Source: Bugula neritina (lineage: Eukaryota > Bryozoa > Gymnolaemata > Cheilostomatida > Bugulidae). From it: a DNA stretch of 64,000 nt. Made by a program: the position numbers and the translations under genes. Positions 40,201-46,566 of the stretch are shown piece after piece (the stretch's first letter is position 1; every line of letters begins with the position of its first letter). Location of the stretch: the NCBI GenBank assembly GCA_964035545.1, contig OZ037769.1, positions 4,463,929 to 4,527,928 on the forward strand, in the 5' to 3' direction. The notes under the pieces were generated by a model. It had not been told where the DNA came from, ran no database searches, and saw only the letters and a program-made list of their open reading frames with translations.

Positions 40201-43200
40201 AATGTAAAACTAATATGGATTACTGTTGCCTTTATACAACAGGATGACAAAAACTAAAGTTCTAAGACTTGTTCTAGAACAACAGCTAGCGGTGAATAGA
40301 AAACAATATAATACAAGAATAAAAACCAGAATATATGTATGATACTGAGCAAACATCGAACAATATTTGGAATTCCAGAAGAATGTAATACGAAAGGTTT
40401 GAGTAAGGAGTGGAGGCTGTTTACTGACCTGTATAGACAATTCCACATAACTCGTTGCTAGTATCAATATGCTCAGGTATAACAAAGATGGAGGGGTTCA
40501 CGTGACCCCCGGAGATCCACCTGTAAGATCTGAAGCCACCTGTAGAACAAAAAAAACAATTTCAGTGCCTCTCAATAAAATCAAAATGTAAAAAAATTAT
40601 TTATTTATTTTTGATTGCAAAATAAAATTTTAAATACTCTAAGGCCTAAGGCCTAAGCTATTACAAATTTTATATTCAATAGCTTACAATGCAAAAGCAC
40701 ATAATTATTGTCACAAAAACTACTCTAAAAACTAATAAAGTGCCTAAAGTCTCAACTTCTCAGTTTTGTATGAAAGCCTTAGTTATGGCAACGTTATAAA
40801 CAAATTTAGCAAATCAGGTTAAGGTTAGAGTTATCTATTCACCAAACATACTTTATGACATGGAAATTTCTTAAATAATTACTTTCTATGAACATAAATG
40901 AAACAGTCAACTTAGCTTATAATAAAACACTTTCTCACCAGAGAAACCCAACCAAATGCCGTCGACATCTTTATTGTACAGATGGTTGGAGCTCCTAAGT
41001 AGCCCTTCCTCCATCTTGTTGCTAATTTCCAGTAGGGACATGTTTTGAGCCTCACAGTATTCCTTAGCCCCGTCCCACGACCTTCTGTTCTGCACGTTGA
41101 ATTCATAGCATCGGCCATTGAATGATATTAGCCCAGGTCTGCACACCCCTGCATACAACATAATGAGTCATTACATACAAAACTATGAGTCATATCAGAT
41201 ACAACACAATGAGTCATTACATACAAAACTATGAGTCATATTACATACAAAACAATGAGTCATATTAGATATAATGAAGCTATAAGTTAAGCATAATATA
41301 AAGTAGTTGGGTTTAGTAAACTCTACCAACATGGTCTAAAAAAAAACATTTTAAATAATTTAAACTTTTAAATCATACTAAGTACAGTGGCCATATTTAA
41401 AATTGCGTCAGTATTTAGGCTTTCAAACAGCAAATCTCTTGACAAATTTATTTTCTCTTTAAAGTGAGTATTAAAAGAATAGTAGGAAAACTCTCCAGTA
41501 TCAAATTAACAGCTAACAGAACACGCAGACAAGAGTAGAAAATAGAGAAATAAGGAGTTGTTTTACCTTGAGCCTTTTGGCAGACAAAACTTTTATCTTC
41601 ATAACATCCATCAACATGCCACCCCTCTTCATTTACTTTAGAATTGTCCATAAACACACAGCCACGATTAAACCTGGTATCAAAAGTATCACAATATTGT
41701 ATAATGTTGGTAAAGATCTGAGCAATATATTAACTTACTAAAAACTACATCTGTTAAAACTGCAACTCTTGAAAGGTCCATACTGCAAAAATGGAATCAC
41801 TCACTCGCTCACTCGCTCACTCACTCATTCGCTCACTCAATCACTCACTCACCCACCCACCCACCCTTTCACTTACTCACTCACTCACTCACTCACTCAC
41901 TCACTCACTCACCCACTCACTCACTAACCCACCCACTCACTCACTCACTCACTCACTCACTCACTCACTCACTCACTCACTCACCCACTCACTCACTAAC
42001 CCACCCACTTTGAATTTTATGCCAGACTAATCATATGTAATGACATAATAAATTATAATGTAATAAAATCATCCATATATAATAGTAAACAAATTAGCCT
42101 CTAATAGCATTTATTAAAATAAGTTAAAAAAATAACTAAATATACAAAAACATAAAATAGCATAAGATCTTGAAGAATGCTCACACAGTGAAGTCTGGCT
42201 GTTGAGATGCCCAGTAAGTAGGTTGTTTATCATGATCCAGCGTGGTGCCATCAGTCCATAAGCTAGAGGTGTGAGAACCAGTCTATAACACAAGAAATAG
42301 TCTTAATATATACATAAATACAAACCAATGATGTTCTAGTCTTTATATATAATTATACAACTTTCAATATCTTTCACCTGACCGTTTTAATGAGTTGTAC
42401 TAAAATGGACAATTTGAAGAGATATTTAATTTTGTAGCAAAAAACGTCAAAATTTTCATAAATAAACCACTATTCTCACAAAAACGCATAAATATAAAAT
42501 TAAAGAAAATATATATAATTATAAGACAATGACGCGTCTATCCTATTTTTTTTAAAAAAAACCAATAATTGCTGAAATAAACTACAAGCTGGTATGTTTA
42601 TTTTTTAATGGCTTCAGTCACCAAAACAAACAGAACCAATCAATGCTTTACCTTGTTGATCTGTAGACCAATCCAGAACTTATCAAACTTGTCAGCTGAG
42701 ACAGTGAGGAGAGAGAATTGATCATCATGTGAGTGGACTGTTGCCAGCTGACTATCTTCTGTGAACTCACAGTATTCCCTGTGGAATATATTATATTATA
42801 GAATATCTTCAGTGGGCAGACAACTCTCAGGTTATTCCTATAGAAGTTTTTTTTTGCGATAGAAGCAGAATCGAATTAGCTAAATCCTTGAACTGTATTA
42901 AATAAATATTATCTATGTTACATATGTTGAAACTAGAAAAAGTTTTTAAACCATATTAAGCTAATTTCATTACATGCAAACATTCCAGAAGTCCAAACTT
43001 ATATAACAAATAAACATGCTCCATTTTTCATGTTCAACTGTTTTTATTTGTTAATGGTAACCATAGTAACTTGCCTGCTAACAATAGCCTTAATATGACA
43101 GGATGTTGTCTTTGAAGAGATAATTATCAATTGAATATTTCAAAAACTACAACATCTAAAAAATTTCAATAATCTTATTTAATCAATGAAGAGTAGCAAA

Positions 43201-45428
43201 ACACTCACTTAGCTTCATACCACGACATCTTGCGGTCAGAAAAAGATTTCCAGCAAGTATTTCTCACTTCAAACCAGCCATCGCCATAGTCACAATGTGA
43301 GGGTGAGACTTAAGAACAAAATACACAACAAATCACAAGGTAATTACAAAATTTATTCAACACACTGAGCAAGAAATGGTAGATTTGAGCAGCTTGAGTA
43401 TAAAAAAAAATCAATTTTCACGCCATGGCTATTGCTTGAAAATGAAAACTGTCTAATCACAAATTGTTTGCAAACAGCTGGACTTTTTCTAACATAATTA
43501 TTATAATAGAAGAAATACAAAGACCTTAGTTTTTGTATTACTATAAAAGGCATTTCATAATTAAACATCTTTTAAACACAGTGACTGCATTGTAACAGCA
43601 TTACATTAAAAAAGAATTAATCATCGAAAATAGAAGATCTATTAAAAAAAAATACACTCAAACGCAGGATAGGTTTGGATCAAAGCTAATTTTCCATCTA
43701 GCAAAGTTTACAAGGAAGATAACTCTGTAAGTAGGCAAACACTTACTAGAAATGTTAGTCCGTTTACAAATGTAGGGCTTCTTGACGTGACAACCCTGTT
43801 CACTAAGACCTCTAACAATACTTTCTTTCTTCTGAAGAGGAATAAAGTCTAGAATAGTAGAGATCAGGGCACATCTGTTGCATGTTTTGTGCCTACAATC
43901 CACTTCACTATGATCTTTGGGATAGCCGTCCACCCATTTCCTGTGAGTCATTCATTGATTCGAAATTAGATAATAAATATGGAAACTGCTTCAACTCAAT
44001 AAGCTGATAAAACATAATCATAAAATATGCGCATACGAAAACATTGAATGCCATTTAAAACTAAATATTAAACTACAGATGTAGTCCAGTTGTTGCATTG
44101 ACACAATATTTGTTAAACTAACAGAGTTGTCTCCTTATTTAAGGGTGAATTGTTGGAACTCCACACCCAGCTGTTGGGTTTAGACACGTCTGTTAGTCCA
44201 GTCCACCACTCTTGTTGTATCAGTTCATTTATCGTAATGTCATTCATTTGGTAAGAGAGCCAATCCTGCAATCAACCAATCAAAACCAAGTGTACGACTA
44301 CAGATAAATGTTCGGAGAAAAATCTTGATTTTTATAACAGAAATACTAAACACTAAATATTCAACACTAAACCGTTAGGTAACTAACACACTACCAGTCC
44401 GTTGCTGTGAAGCAATAATAAAAAACTGTATGCAAGCTATAAAAATACTGGAAATCTACCTTCAAACATTCAGTATTTGTTTTACTAAGCTATAAAATGG
44501 TTTACTTCATAATTCACAAAATCAATAAAAATTCACATACATTACAGTTTGCTCCATAAAAATAAGGCAAAATTATCCAAAAAAACCTCACACAAAACCA
44601 GTTGAAAATTAGAATAATGTTATTGCCAAAATGTGTAAATCTACAAAATAAAAACTTAATAACCAGTTTCATATTAGAGTTTACAAAGAGTGAATGATTC
44701 TGAAATATTTTAATAACAACAACATACAGCATATAATAGCTTCTATAAACTCACCAATTCTTCCTGAGATTCTATGTAGAGGAGATCTGACTGCGTCTGC
44801 TTACAGAAGGAGTTGGCATGATGCCAGCTTTTAGCGGGACTATTTCTGGCAGATATATAGTAGCAGTTGTCATTCCATGACCGCCATCCAGGTGGACAAA
44901 CGTAACATTCGGCTGAAGTCAAAAATAAAATATAATAAAGATAGATAGGAATTATATATATAGGTTGTATTTGGCGTGTAAAAGAGGTAAATTTGTAATG
45001 TTTTGTGTATACTGTCAATTAGATTTCTTAAGATAAGCAATTGAAATGTTTCCATTACCAAAAAGTAAACAAGCAATGGTGGAGTTTTGAACCTTTAAAG
45101 TATCAACGTTCTTGGTGAAGTTTCATCCACTACTTCAACAGGCCAAATATGCATAGCTTAGTTTTAAAAGATTCTGCCAGAGAAATTAAAAAATAACTGA
45201 CACATGTTTTAACAGCTCTATGATAGTTGGCTACACAAGAAAAAAAAGTAAATATATCATCTTCATTCGGCTACAAAATATTTTAGGATCTTTAAAGCTG
45301 TAGGCTAAGTTTATTTAAATACAGCCTTACACAATGACTTCTTACAAAATAAATAAGCACATCTATAAAAACTTACCAGTTAGAAGTATAGCCAACAGTG
45401 GCAATAAATATTTACCACGCAGCCACAT
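15471..45428 (-). CDS. Giant 16-CTLD transmembrane C-type lectin receptor (mannose-receptor-like)
   Basis: One continuous gene model. Any transcript uses 55 coding exons, and one more is an alternative. All exon phases agree and sum to 7,596 nt (2,531 residues). Order: signal peptide, CTLD1-5, short Thr/Pro linker, CTLD6-8, short linker, CTLD9-16, Thr/Pro-rich stalk, one transmembrane helix, tail of about nine residues. The vertebrate mannose-receptor family has 8-10 CTLDs preceded by a ricin-type and a fibronectin type II domain; neither precedes CTLD1 here, where the signal peptide leads directly into a Cys-rich CTLD start. Each CTLD is split over two to four exons, usually just after the first helices and around the WIGL strand. 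The likely role is cell-surface recognition of glycans or proteins in endocytosis or immunity, inferred from the family. Details are given per domain below. Splitting into two neighbouring genes is unlikely: I see no internal signal peptide or stop, but transcript data would be needed to exclude it. Confidence 0.85.
16744..18049 (-). CDS. Lectin gene CTLD16 (canonical EPN/WND site)
   Basis: Exons 17919-18049, 17289-17406 and 16744-16917. The domain runs from KCGEDELVFNDKCYMV through WLGLLRNID to WRGEPND-type loop (SRGEPNDKNDNEACVEM) and GKWNDIGC...NYVCM. Both calcium-site motifs, EPN and WND, are present, with the four conserved cysteines. This is the membrane-proximal domain and one of only three with a textbook mannose-type sugar site. 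Confidence 0.9.
18599..20052 (-). CDS. Lectin gene CTLD15 (WND kept, EPN lost)
   Basis: Exons 19952-20052, 19587-19739 and 18599-18791, preceded by a short Thr/Pro linker (ISTPAPTPDG). It has LCQDGYTFYNDACYKYY, VWLGLTELD, GNWNDTYC and SFVCKK. The position of EPN reads GRPVSAD, so calcium site 2 is incomplete. The 3' splice donor of exon 19587-19739 has been tandemly copied into the intron (see 19321-19600). Confidence 0.85.
19321..19600 (-). repeat. 40-bp tandem array, 7 copies, of a splice-donor region
   Basis: On the minus strand each 40-bp unit starts with a consensus donor GTAAGTGTCTAG and ends CTGCTCTGATT. The first GTAAGT is the real donor of exon 19587-19739 and the rest are copies running into the intron. 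Reading through the true donor meets an in-frame TAG within four codons (GTA AGT GTC TAG), so use of later donors would truncate the protein. Confidence 0.93.
20326..21955 (-). CDS. Lectin gene CTLD14
   Basis: The domain starts in the last codons of exon 21928-22077 (HCPRDWVEF) and continues in 21300-21419, 20739-20887 and 20326-20425. It carries GMCYGLF, IWIGLSD, the loop IEGEPDLRQSHNC and KWRDVDC...DYMCVM. EPD/WRD replaces EPN/WND: acidic calcium ligands persist but the Asn ligands are changed, so sugar binding is uncertain. Confidence 0.86.
21406..21685 (-). repeat. 45-bp tandem array, 6 copies, of a splice-acceptor/exon junction
   Basis: Minus-strand unit: about 30 nt of intron ending CTGTTTTACAG plus the first 15 nt of exon 21300-21419 (GGAGGCATGTGTTAC). 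Acceptor copies begin at 21421 (real), 21466, 21511, 21556, 21601 and 21646. Splicing to the next copy keeps frame by length (45 nt) but meets a TGA in the duplicated piece. Confidence 0.93.
22009..23301 (-). CDS. Lectin gene CTLD13 (canonical EPN/WND site)
   Basis: Exons 23147-23301, 22683-22756, 22380-22489 and the first part of 21928-22077. The domain has FCDGDRDWKYYRGNCYYI, WHESNYKCKSMGADLASF, ITAIGFTKLG, the loop WVNEPNNHDKSERC and GRWNDQHC...GYICKK. EPN and WND are both intact, predicting a mannose-type calcium site. The two motifs are on separate exons divided by a CA-repeat intron (22078-22379). Confidence 0.88.
22085..22345 (-). repeat. (CA)n/(TG)n microsatellite filling an intron
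   Basis: TG-repeat on the plus strand (CA on the coding strand), interrupted by ATGAGTG and TTTG. It occupies nearly all of the 302-bp intron between exons 22380-22489 and 21928-22077 and begins within about 15 bp of the acceptor. Coding-strand CA repeats are known binding sites for hnRNP L-type splicing regulators. Confidence 0.95.
23436..25005 (-). CDS. Lectin gene CTLD12
   Basis: Exons 24869-25005, 24446-24563, 23946-24080 and 23436-23558. It has LCENPLAIQYRDQCYTV, SWSDASAECQR, VWIGLIKSKSG, YVWTDNSEVEYEQWGPDQPS, a short ANWTSDRC and GWVCQEP, then a Thr/Pro linker (TEPTTTSLPTISTTTEK). QPS stands where EPN or QPD would be, so a sugar site is unlikely. The intron after 24446 is a degenerate ACTA/GTTAGTA series. 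Confidence 0.84.
24150..24445 (-). repeat. Degenerate (TAGT/TTAG)n tract starting at a splice donor
   Basis: On the coding strand the intron opens GTTAGTATTATAGTAG and continues for nearly 300 bp as variants of TAGTTAGTATAGTAG. The donor hexamer GTTAGT of exon 24446-24563 is thus one unit of the repeat. Confidence 0.75.
25339..27066 (-). CDS. Lectin gene CTLD11
   Basis: Exons 26928-27066, 26068-26203 and 25339-25519. It starts with a Thr/Pro linker and has LCSTGYEEFDGACYRLY, SYLVSVLGAAEDSF, IWIGMKRQEY, YMWEDGQEVRYSRWSKNQPR, NCVSMN and KPYVCKIS. I placed the first donor at AGAAA|GTATGA (26927), because later GT choices break the frame and this one joins Asn-Leu-Asp in frame before LVSV. QPR replaces the sugar motif. 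The acceptor of 25339-25519 lacks a good pyrimidine tract. Confidence 0.8.
26468..26681 (-). repeat. SINE family A, copy 3 (antisense copy)
   Basis: A full-length copy on the minus strand: the tRNA-like head with A box (TGGTCTAGGGGTTAGAGC) and B box (GGTTCGAGCCC) is at the high-coordinate end, and the ATAAACTTGCGTGAG tail at the low end. Surrounded by AT repeats, in the intron between exons 26928-27066 and 26068-26203. Confidence 0.85.
26690..26905. repeat. (ATATTATATTACATACT)-type AT repeat
   Basis: Degenerate TATATTATATTACAT repeats flank the SINE on both sides (26385-26465 and 26690-26905) and reach to within about 20 bp of the donor at 26927. Confidence 0.8.
27272..28684 (-). CDS. Lectin gene CTLD10
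   Basis: The last codons of exon 28657-28794 (YCPHGFTSF), then 28386-28508, 27837-27982 and 27272-27377. It has NKCFGLFGE, NWTDAQAECRAMGSGYDLASI, VWIGLSDLSGFQRFVW, YWASFQPQYSKDSRCARL, GKWIGVDC and MYFCSGP. QPQ and WIG replace EPN/QPD and WND, so no calcium-dependent sugar site is expected. Confidence 0.83.
28735..30341 (-). CDS. Lectin gene CTLD9, with two alternative loop exons
   Basis: Exons 30184-30341, 29728-29792, then either 29422-29522 or 29277-29377, then the first part of 28657-28794. The domain has KCDPGWLQFTGNCYKF, SHLVVIHTKEENAF, HWSIGLTQYGG and FWNDFNC...HICQRP. The alternative exons encode the long loop that carries the sugar-specificity motif: YEGEPSKHGGAENC in one, AKSEPTGSGNAEMC in the other. 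WND is intact but the EPN Asn is Ser or Thr in both versions. Confidence 0.85.
28984..29213 (+). repeat. SINE family A, copy 4
   Basis: A tRNA-like head (GCCTTGGTCTAGGGGTTGGAGC), a short extra insertion in the B-box region, the family body, and the tail CTATAAACTTGCGTGAG plus T-run. It lies antisense in the intron just after alternative exon 29277-29377. The sequence immediately downstream of its tail is shared with copy 6 at 36385. Confidence 0.85.
29277..29377 (-). CDS. Alternative exon 9b of CTLD9 (101 nt)
   Basis: Acceptor CTCAACAG, donor GTACAC. It starts with one base completing a Gly codon and ends in phase 1, exactly like exon 29422-29522. Its product (WVNGAPFYYVLWAKSEPTG...) aligns without gaps to the other exon (WVDGSAVDFAPWYEGEPSK...), sharing W, V, G, W, EP, G, AE and Cys. 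Including both exons would shift the frame. Confidence 0.75.
29422..29522 (-). CDS. Alternative exon 9a of CTLD9 (101 nt)
   Basis: Acceptor TATTTTAG, donor GTAATA. Only 44 bp separate its end from the start of exon 29277-29377, too short for a normal intron, so the two can hardly be spliced together. I used this exon for the 2,531-residue count; the alternative gives the same length. Confidence 0.8.
30497..30565 (-). CDS. Lectin gene linker exon between CTLD8 and CTLD9
   Basis: A 69-nt exon encoding a Thr/Pro/Leu-rich spacer (TLTATLMPTTTLPTPS). It is phase 1 at both ends, so it could be skipped without shifting frame. Confidence 0.75.
30766..33183 (-). CDS. Lectin gene CTLD8 (canonical EPN/WND site)
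   Basis: The end of exon 33139-33320 (DCPDKWNLVGDKCYK), then 32502-32635, 32076-32143 and 30766-30954. It has SWYEARDHCRALGGDLASIH, YWIGVNILD, YQWSDGSN, WNEDEPNDNRMLENC, MTWNDKYC and DYVCQVP. Both EPN and WND are intact, so this is the most membrane-distal domain with a complete mannose-type site. The donor of 32076-32143 is weak (GTCTGC). Confidence 0.88.
31162..31379 (+). repeat. SINE family A, copy 5
   Basis: A nearly complete copy: head AGCAGCCTTGGTCTAAGG with B-box-like GGTCCGAACCCC, body and TATAAACTTGCGTGAG tail. It lies in the large intron between exons 32076-32143 and 30766-30954. Confidence 0.85.
31635..32056 (+). repeat. 21-bp minisatellite, about 20 copies
   Basis: Head-to-tail units AGAGAACAGCTAGGGAGTCAC with small variants (CATAG, CATGA, AGTGAG). 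On the coding strand the unit contains a pyrimidine-rich TTCTCTGTGACTCCCTAG, an acceptor-like string. The array ends about 20 bp from the donor of exon 32076-32143. Because 21 is divisible by three it is open in several frames, but these are not genes. Confidence 0.95.
33223..34906 (-). CDS. Lectin gene CTLD7 (divergent)
   Basis: The end of exon 34883-35002 (KVCPSMA), then 34221-34333, 33653-33807 and the first part of 33139-33320. It has DSSCYLTAFSHFNWETAKRSC, RLAWIDSTEEAAYV, FWLNYKNENG, DSCTYIKA and CTTRMPFLCKS. The usual WIGL is FWLN and no EPN or WND is present. It is structurally a CTLD, probably protein-binding or spacer. Confidence 0.8.
34883..36136 (-). CDS. Lectin gene CTLD6
   Basis: Exons 35954-36136, 35372-35523 and 34883-35002. 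It has ICLDGYDLIGSNCYKFY, RWWIGLEDRDNDGEFKWQDG, WAEHQPADVYGITNC, GQWEVTQC and GFICKTS. QPA and WEV take the places of QPD/EPN and WND. Confidence 0.84.
35212..35287 (-). repeat. tRNA-derived element, second copy
   Basis: On the minus strand: GTGTGATGGTTAGTGTGCCA (A-box region), GCTTGCAAGAC and GTGGTTCGAACCCC (good B box). It is related to 3051-3124. There is no family A body after it, so it belongs to a different SINE family or is a tRNA pseudogene. Confidence 0.5.
36231..36290 (-). CDS. Lectin gene linker exon between CTLD5 and CTLD6
   Basis: A 60-nt exon encoding VDNQLTTTPKTAPPTTTLPP, phase 1 at both ends, so it can be skipped without frame change. Confidence 0.78.
36385..36680 (+). repeat. 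SINE family A, copy 6, with downstream exon-fragment passenger
   Basis: 36385-36598 is a well-preserved SINE (TGGTCTAGTGGTTAGAGC A box, GGTTCGAATCC B box). Beyond its T-run, 36599-36680 matches 29214-29295 closely: TAATAGAC(T/C)GTGTTTTATAA, GGGTGGCATGCAG and GTACCTTGTTCATTACTAA. The matching part includes the donor and the last 20 or so bases of alternative exon 29277-29377. It lies in the intron after exon 36793-37026. Confidence 0.85.
36793..37404 (-). CDS. Lectin gene CTLD5
   Basis: Two exons, 37261-37404 and 36793-37026. It has ECVDGFCYELNEEHRVWSEA, GNLVSIASPYEQ, LWIGGSDKTSSSAWAWLDG, NRCMAMRL, WITDEC and KPYICKK. It is the most compactly encoded domain, with no intron between the WIG strand and the C-terminus. 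No EPN or WND. Confidence 0.86.
37727..39201 (-). CDS. Lectin gene CTLD4
   Basis: Exons 39022-39201, 38286-38417 and 37727-37861. It has FCEYDHFQYKGHCYKM, SWSDAQKACRDDGAKLVSI, YWIGLRSSGHSSVWRWED, RNCAFMM, GQWSAGVC and GYICEK. The sugar motif region is diverged (no EPN in register, WSA for WND). A Thr/Pro tail leads to CTLD5. Confidence 0.84.
38842..38900. repeat. Perfect 59-bp palindrome (29-bp arms, 1-bp spacer)
   Basis: The left arm, 38842-38870 (ATTTTAGCATCAATTTAACT then GCTTACATA), is the exact reverse complement of 38872-38900, with a single G between. It lies in the intron between exons 39022-39201 and 38286-38417. The arms are not part of any repeat I recognise elsewhere in the window. 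Confidence 0.95.
39505..41148 (-). CDS. Lectin gene CTLD3
   Basis: Exons 40939-41148, 40429-40539 and 39505-39609. It has CRPGLISFNGRCYEF, SWDGAKEYCEAQNMSLLEIS, IWLGFSGGFRSYRWISGG, NELCGIVY, a short DGDGNMTVSDNC and YSFLCES. The end of the domain is atypical, and EPN and WND are absent. Confidence 0.82.
39858..40022. mobile_element. Short MITE-like element
   Basis: Ends are imperfect inverted repeats of about 30 bp: GTTTCCATCACTCACATTAT... at the left and the complement of CATAATGCACAGTCATGGAAAC at the right. The body is 165 bp and non-coding. The target duplication is unclear. In the intron between exons 40429-40539 and 39505-39609. Confidence 0.5.
41150..41272 (-). repeat. About 23-bp tandem repeat derived from a splice acceptor
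   Basis: On the coding strand the real acceptor of exon 40939-41148 reads ATGACTCATTATGTTGTATG + CAG. Upstream of it come four or five degenerate copies of ATGACTCATAGTTTTGTATG ending TAA instead of CAG, so only the last copy keeps a usable AG. Confidence 0.75.
41567..43308 (-). CDS. Lectin gene CTLD2 (QPD-type loop)
   Basis: Exons 43209-43308, 42652-42778, 42185-42282 and 41567-41673. It has HCDYGDGWFEVRNTCW, QLATVHSHDDQF, FWIGLQINK, SLWTDGTTLD, YWASQQPDFTVFNRGC, GWHVDGC and SFVCQK. QPD in the right register is the galactose-type motif, but WND reads WHVD, so sugar binding is uncertain. For exon 42185-42282 I chose the GTGAGC donor because it alone keeps frame. Confidence 0.83.
41796..42010 (+). 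repeat. (ACTC)n simple repeat with ACCC variants
   Basis: A CTCACTCACTCA run interrupted by CCACCCACCC blocks, about 200 bp, in the intron between exons 42185-42282 and 41567-41673. It explains a Leu-Thr-His-Ser open frame that is not a gene. Confidence 0.95.
43747..44912 (-). CDS. Lectin gene CTLD1 (divergent)
   Basis: Exons 44755-44912, 44123-44265 and 43747-43940. It follows the signal peptide directly. It has ECYVCPPGWRSWNDNCYYI, SWHHANSFCKQTQSDLLYI, WWTGLTDVSKPNSWVW, an unusually long Cys-rich loop (VDCRHKTCNRCALI), EQGC and KPYICKR. The loop carries two or three extra cysteines beyond the CTLD consensus, and EPN and WND are absent. Confidence 0.84.
45377..45428 (-). CDS. First coding exon of lectin gene: signal peptide
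   Basis: ATG at 45428. It encodes MWLRGKYLLPLLAILLT, a basic n-region and hydrophobic core, and ends with donor GTAAGT in phase 1. This joins in frame to AECYVCPPGW of CTLD1, with cleavage expected around the Ala. No other ATG nearby gives a signal peptide in the right phase. Confidence 0.85.
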
Positions 45429-45510
45429 GACTTGTAGCTGAGGATTTCAAACACAAATGTACATCTAGAACGCCTGATGGCATATAAGCATATATGAAGT
45501 AATAAACACA

Positions 45511-45517
45511 TTTTATA
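45511..45517 (-). promoter_or_regulatory. Possible TATA box of lectin gene
   Basis: A minus-strand TATAAAA lies 83 bp upstream of the ATG. It would place initiation near 45485 with a 5' UTR of roughly 55 nt. In AT-rich DNA this match is weak evidence. Confidence 0.3.
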
Positions 45518-46566
45518 TGCGAGTAAAACAATGTAACCAGGTGATATCATGTCTACAGTTACTCTTATTCTCATGTGCCTTGCTATCTCAAACAATGGCT
45601 CTCTTAGTAGACAATCGACAATGTTACAAACCTACTGATAAGGTTAAACTATTACATACCATGTCATTTAAAAATAAACACTACATACAATTAAGGTTAC
45701 TGTAATATCTGTTAACTATATGAATAGATATAATTACTTGTGATAAAGAGCATTTAACTTATTGGGTAAGGGTGTCTTTTACTGCCTTATCAGCATATTT
45801 CGACACACAGAAAAATTACTGTTGGTCACTATTGTTATGAATGCAGATAGCTCTGTATAAACACACATAATGGTGTATACTATTTACTTGGTAAGGAAAG
45901 TCTATTATTTAAACATTTTCTCCCACTTGGCTATTTTTCATCATGAAAAAATTTGGTATTTACAAATTTCAGATAAATAGCAGCCTAAATTCATTCATAA
46001 TCTCTATTCCCTGAATGGATTAAGAAGCTGAATCTAATATTTGAATAAACGGAAGTATAGAAAATGTCTTCAAATGTATTACATAAGCATCATTTAACTG
46101 TACACAATGATGCAGCTTTATTCTCTTACAACATGATATGTTGACAAAAATTATCATTTTAATAACAGAACAAAAGAGATGAAAATTACCAAACATTGTT
46201 GCAATGTTCTCTAAAGATATGCTAAAATGACAAATAGAACAAATGGCTGAGATCAAATCAGAAGAAGTTAAACTATAAAATGAGCTTTGATCATATTTGG
46301 CCAATTATTAATAATTCAATATAATACTTCTAGTTATAATATTCAGCAAAACTCTTGGCATTCGTTGTATGTATATATAATACATATATGCAGTATATAT
46401 ATATATACTGTATATATCCAGTTCGATAGAAAGATCAGGTATGTTTATAACAGAAAGAAAAGAAAACTAAACCCAACCAAATCACACAGGAAAGTGGAAG
46501 TCAACAAAATGTATATAAATAAATCAATATATTTTAGTCTAAGATTCTAAACTCACTAATGGGGAG

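Noticed and set aside
41791-42030. Leu-Thr-His-Ser repeat open frame
   Set aside because: Translation of the ACTC simple repeat in a lectin intron.
46375-46425. TATATATATACTG palindromic AT tract between EOGT and the lectin gene
   Set aside because: Ordinary AT dinucleotide repeat; no support for a functional site.
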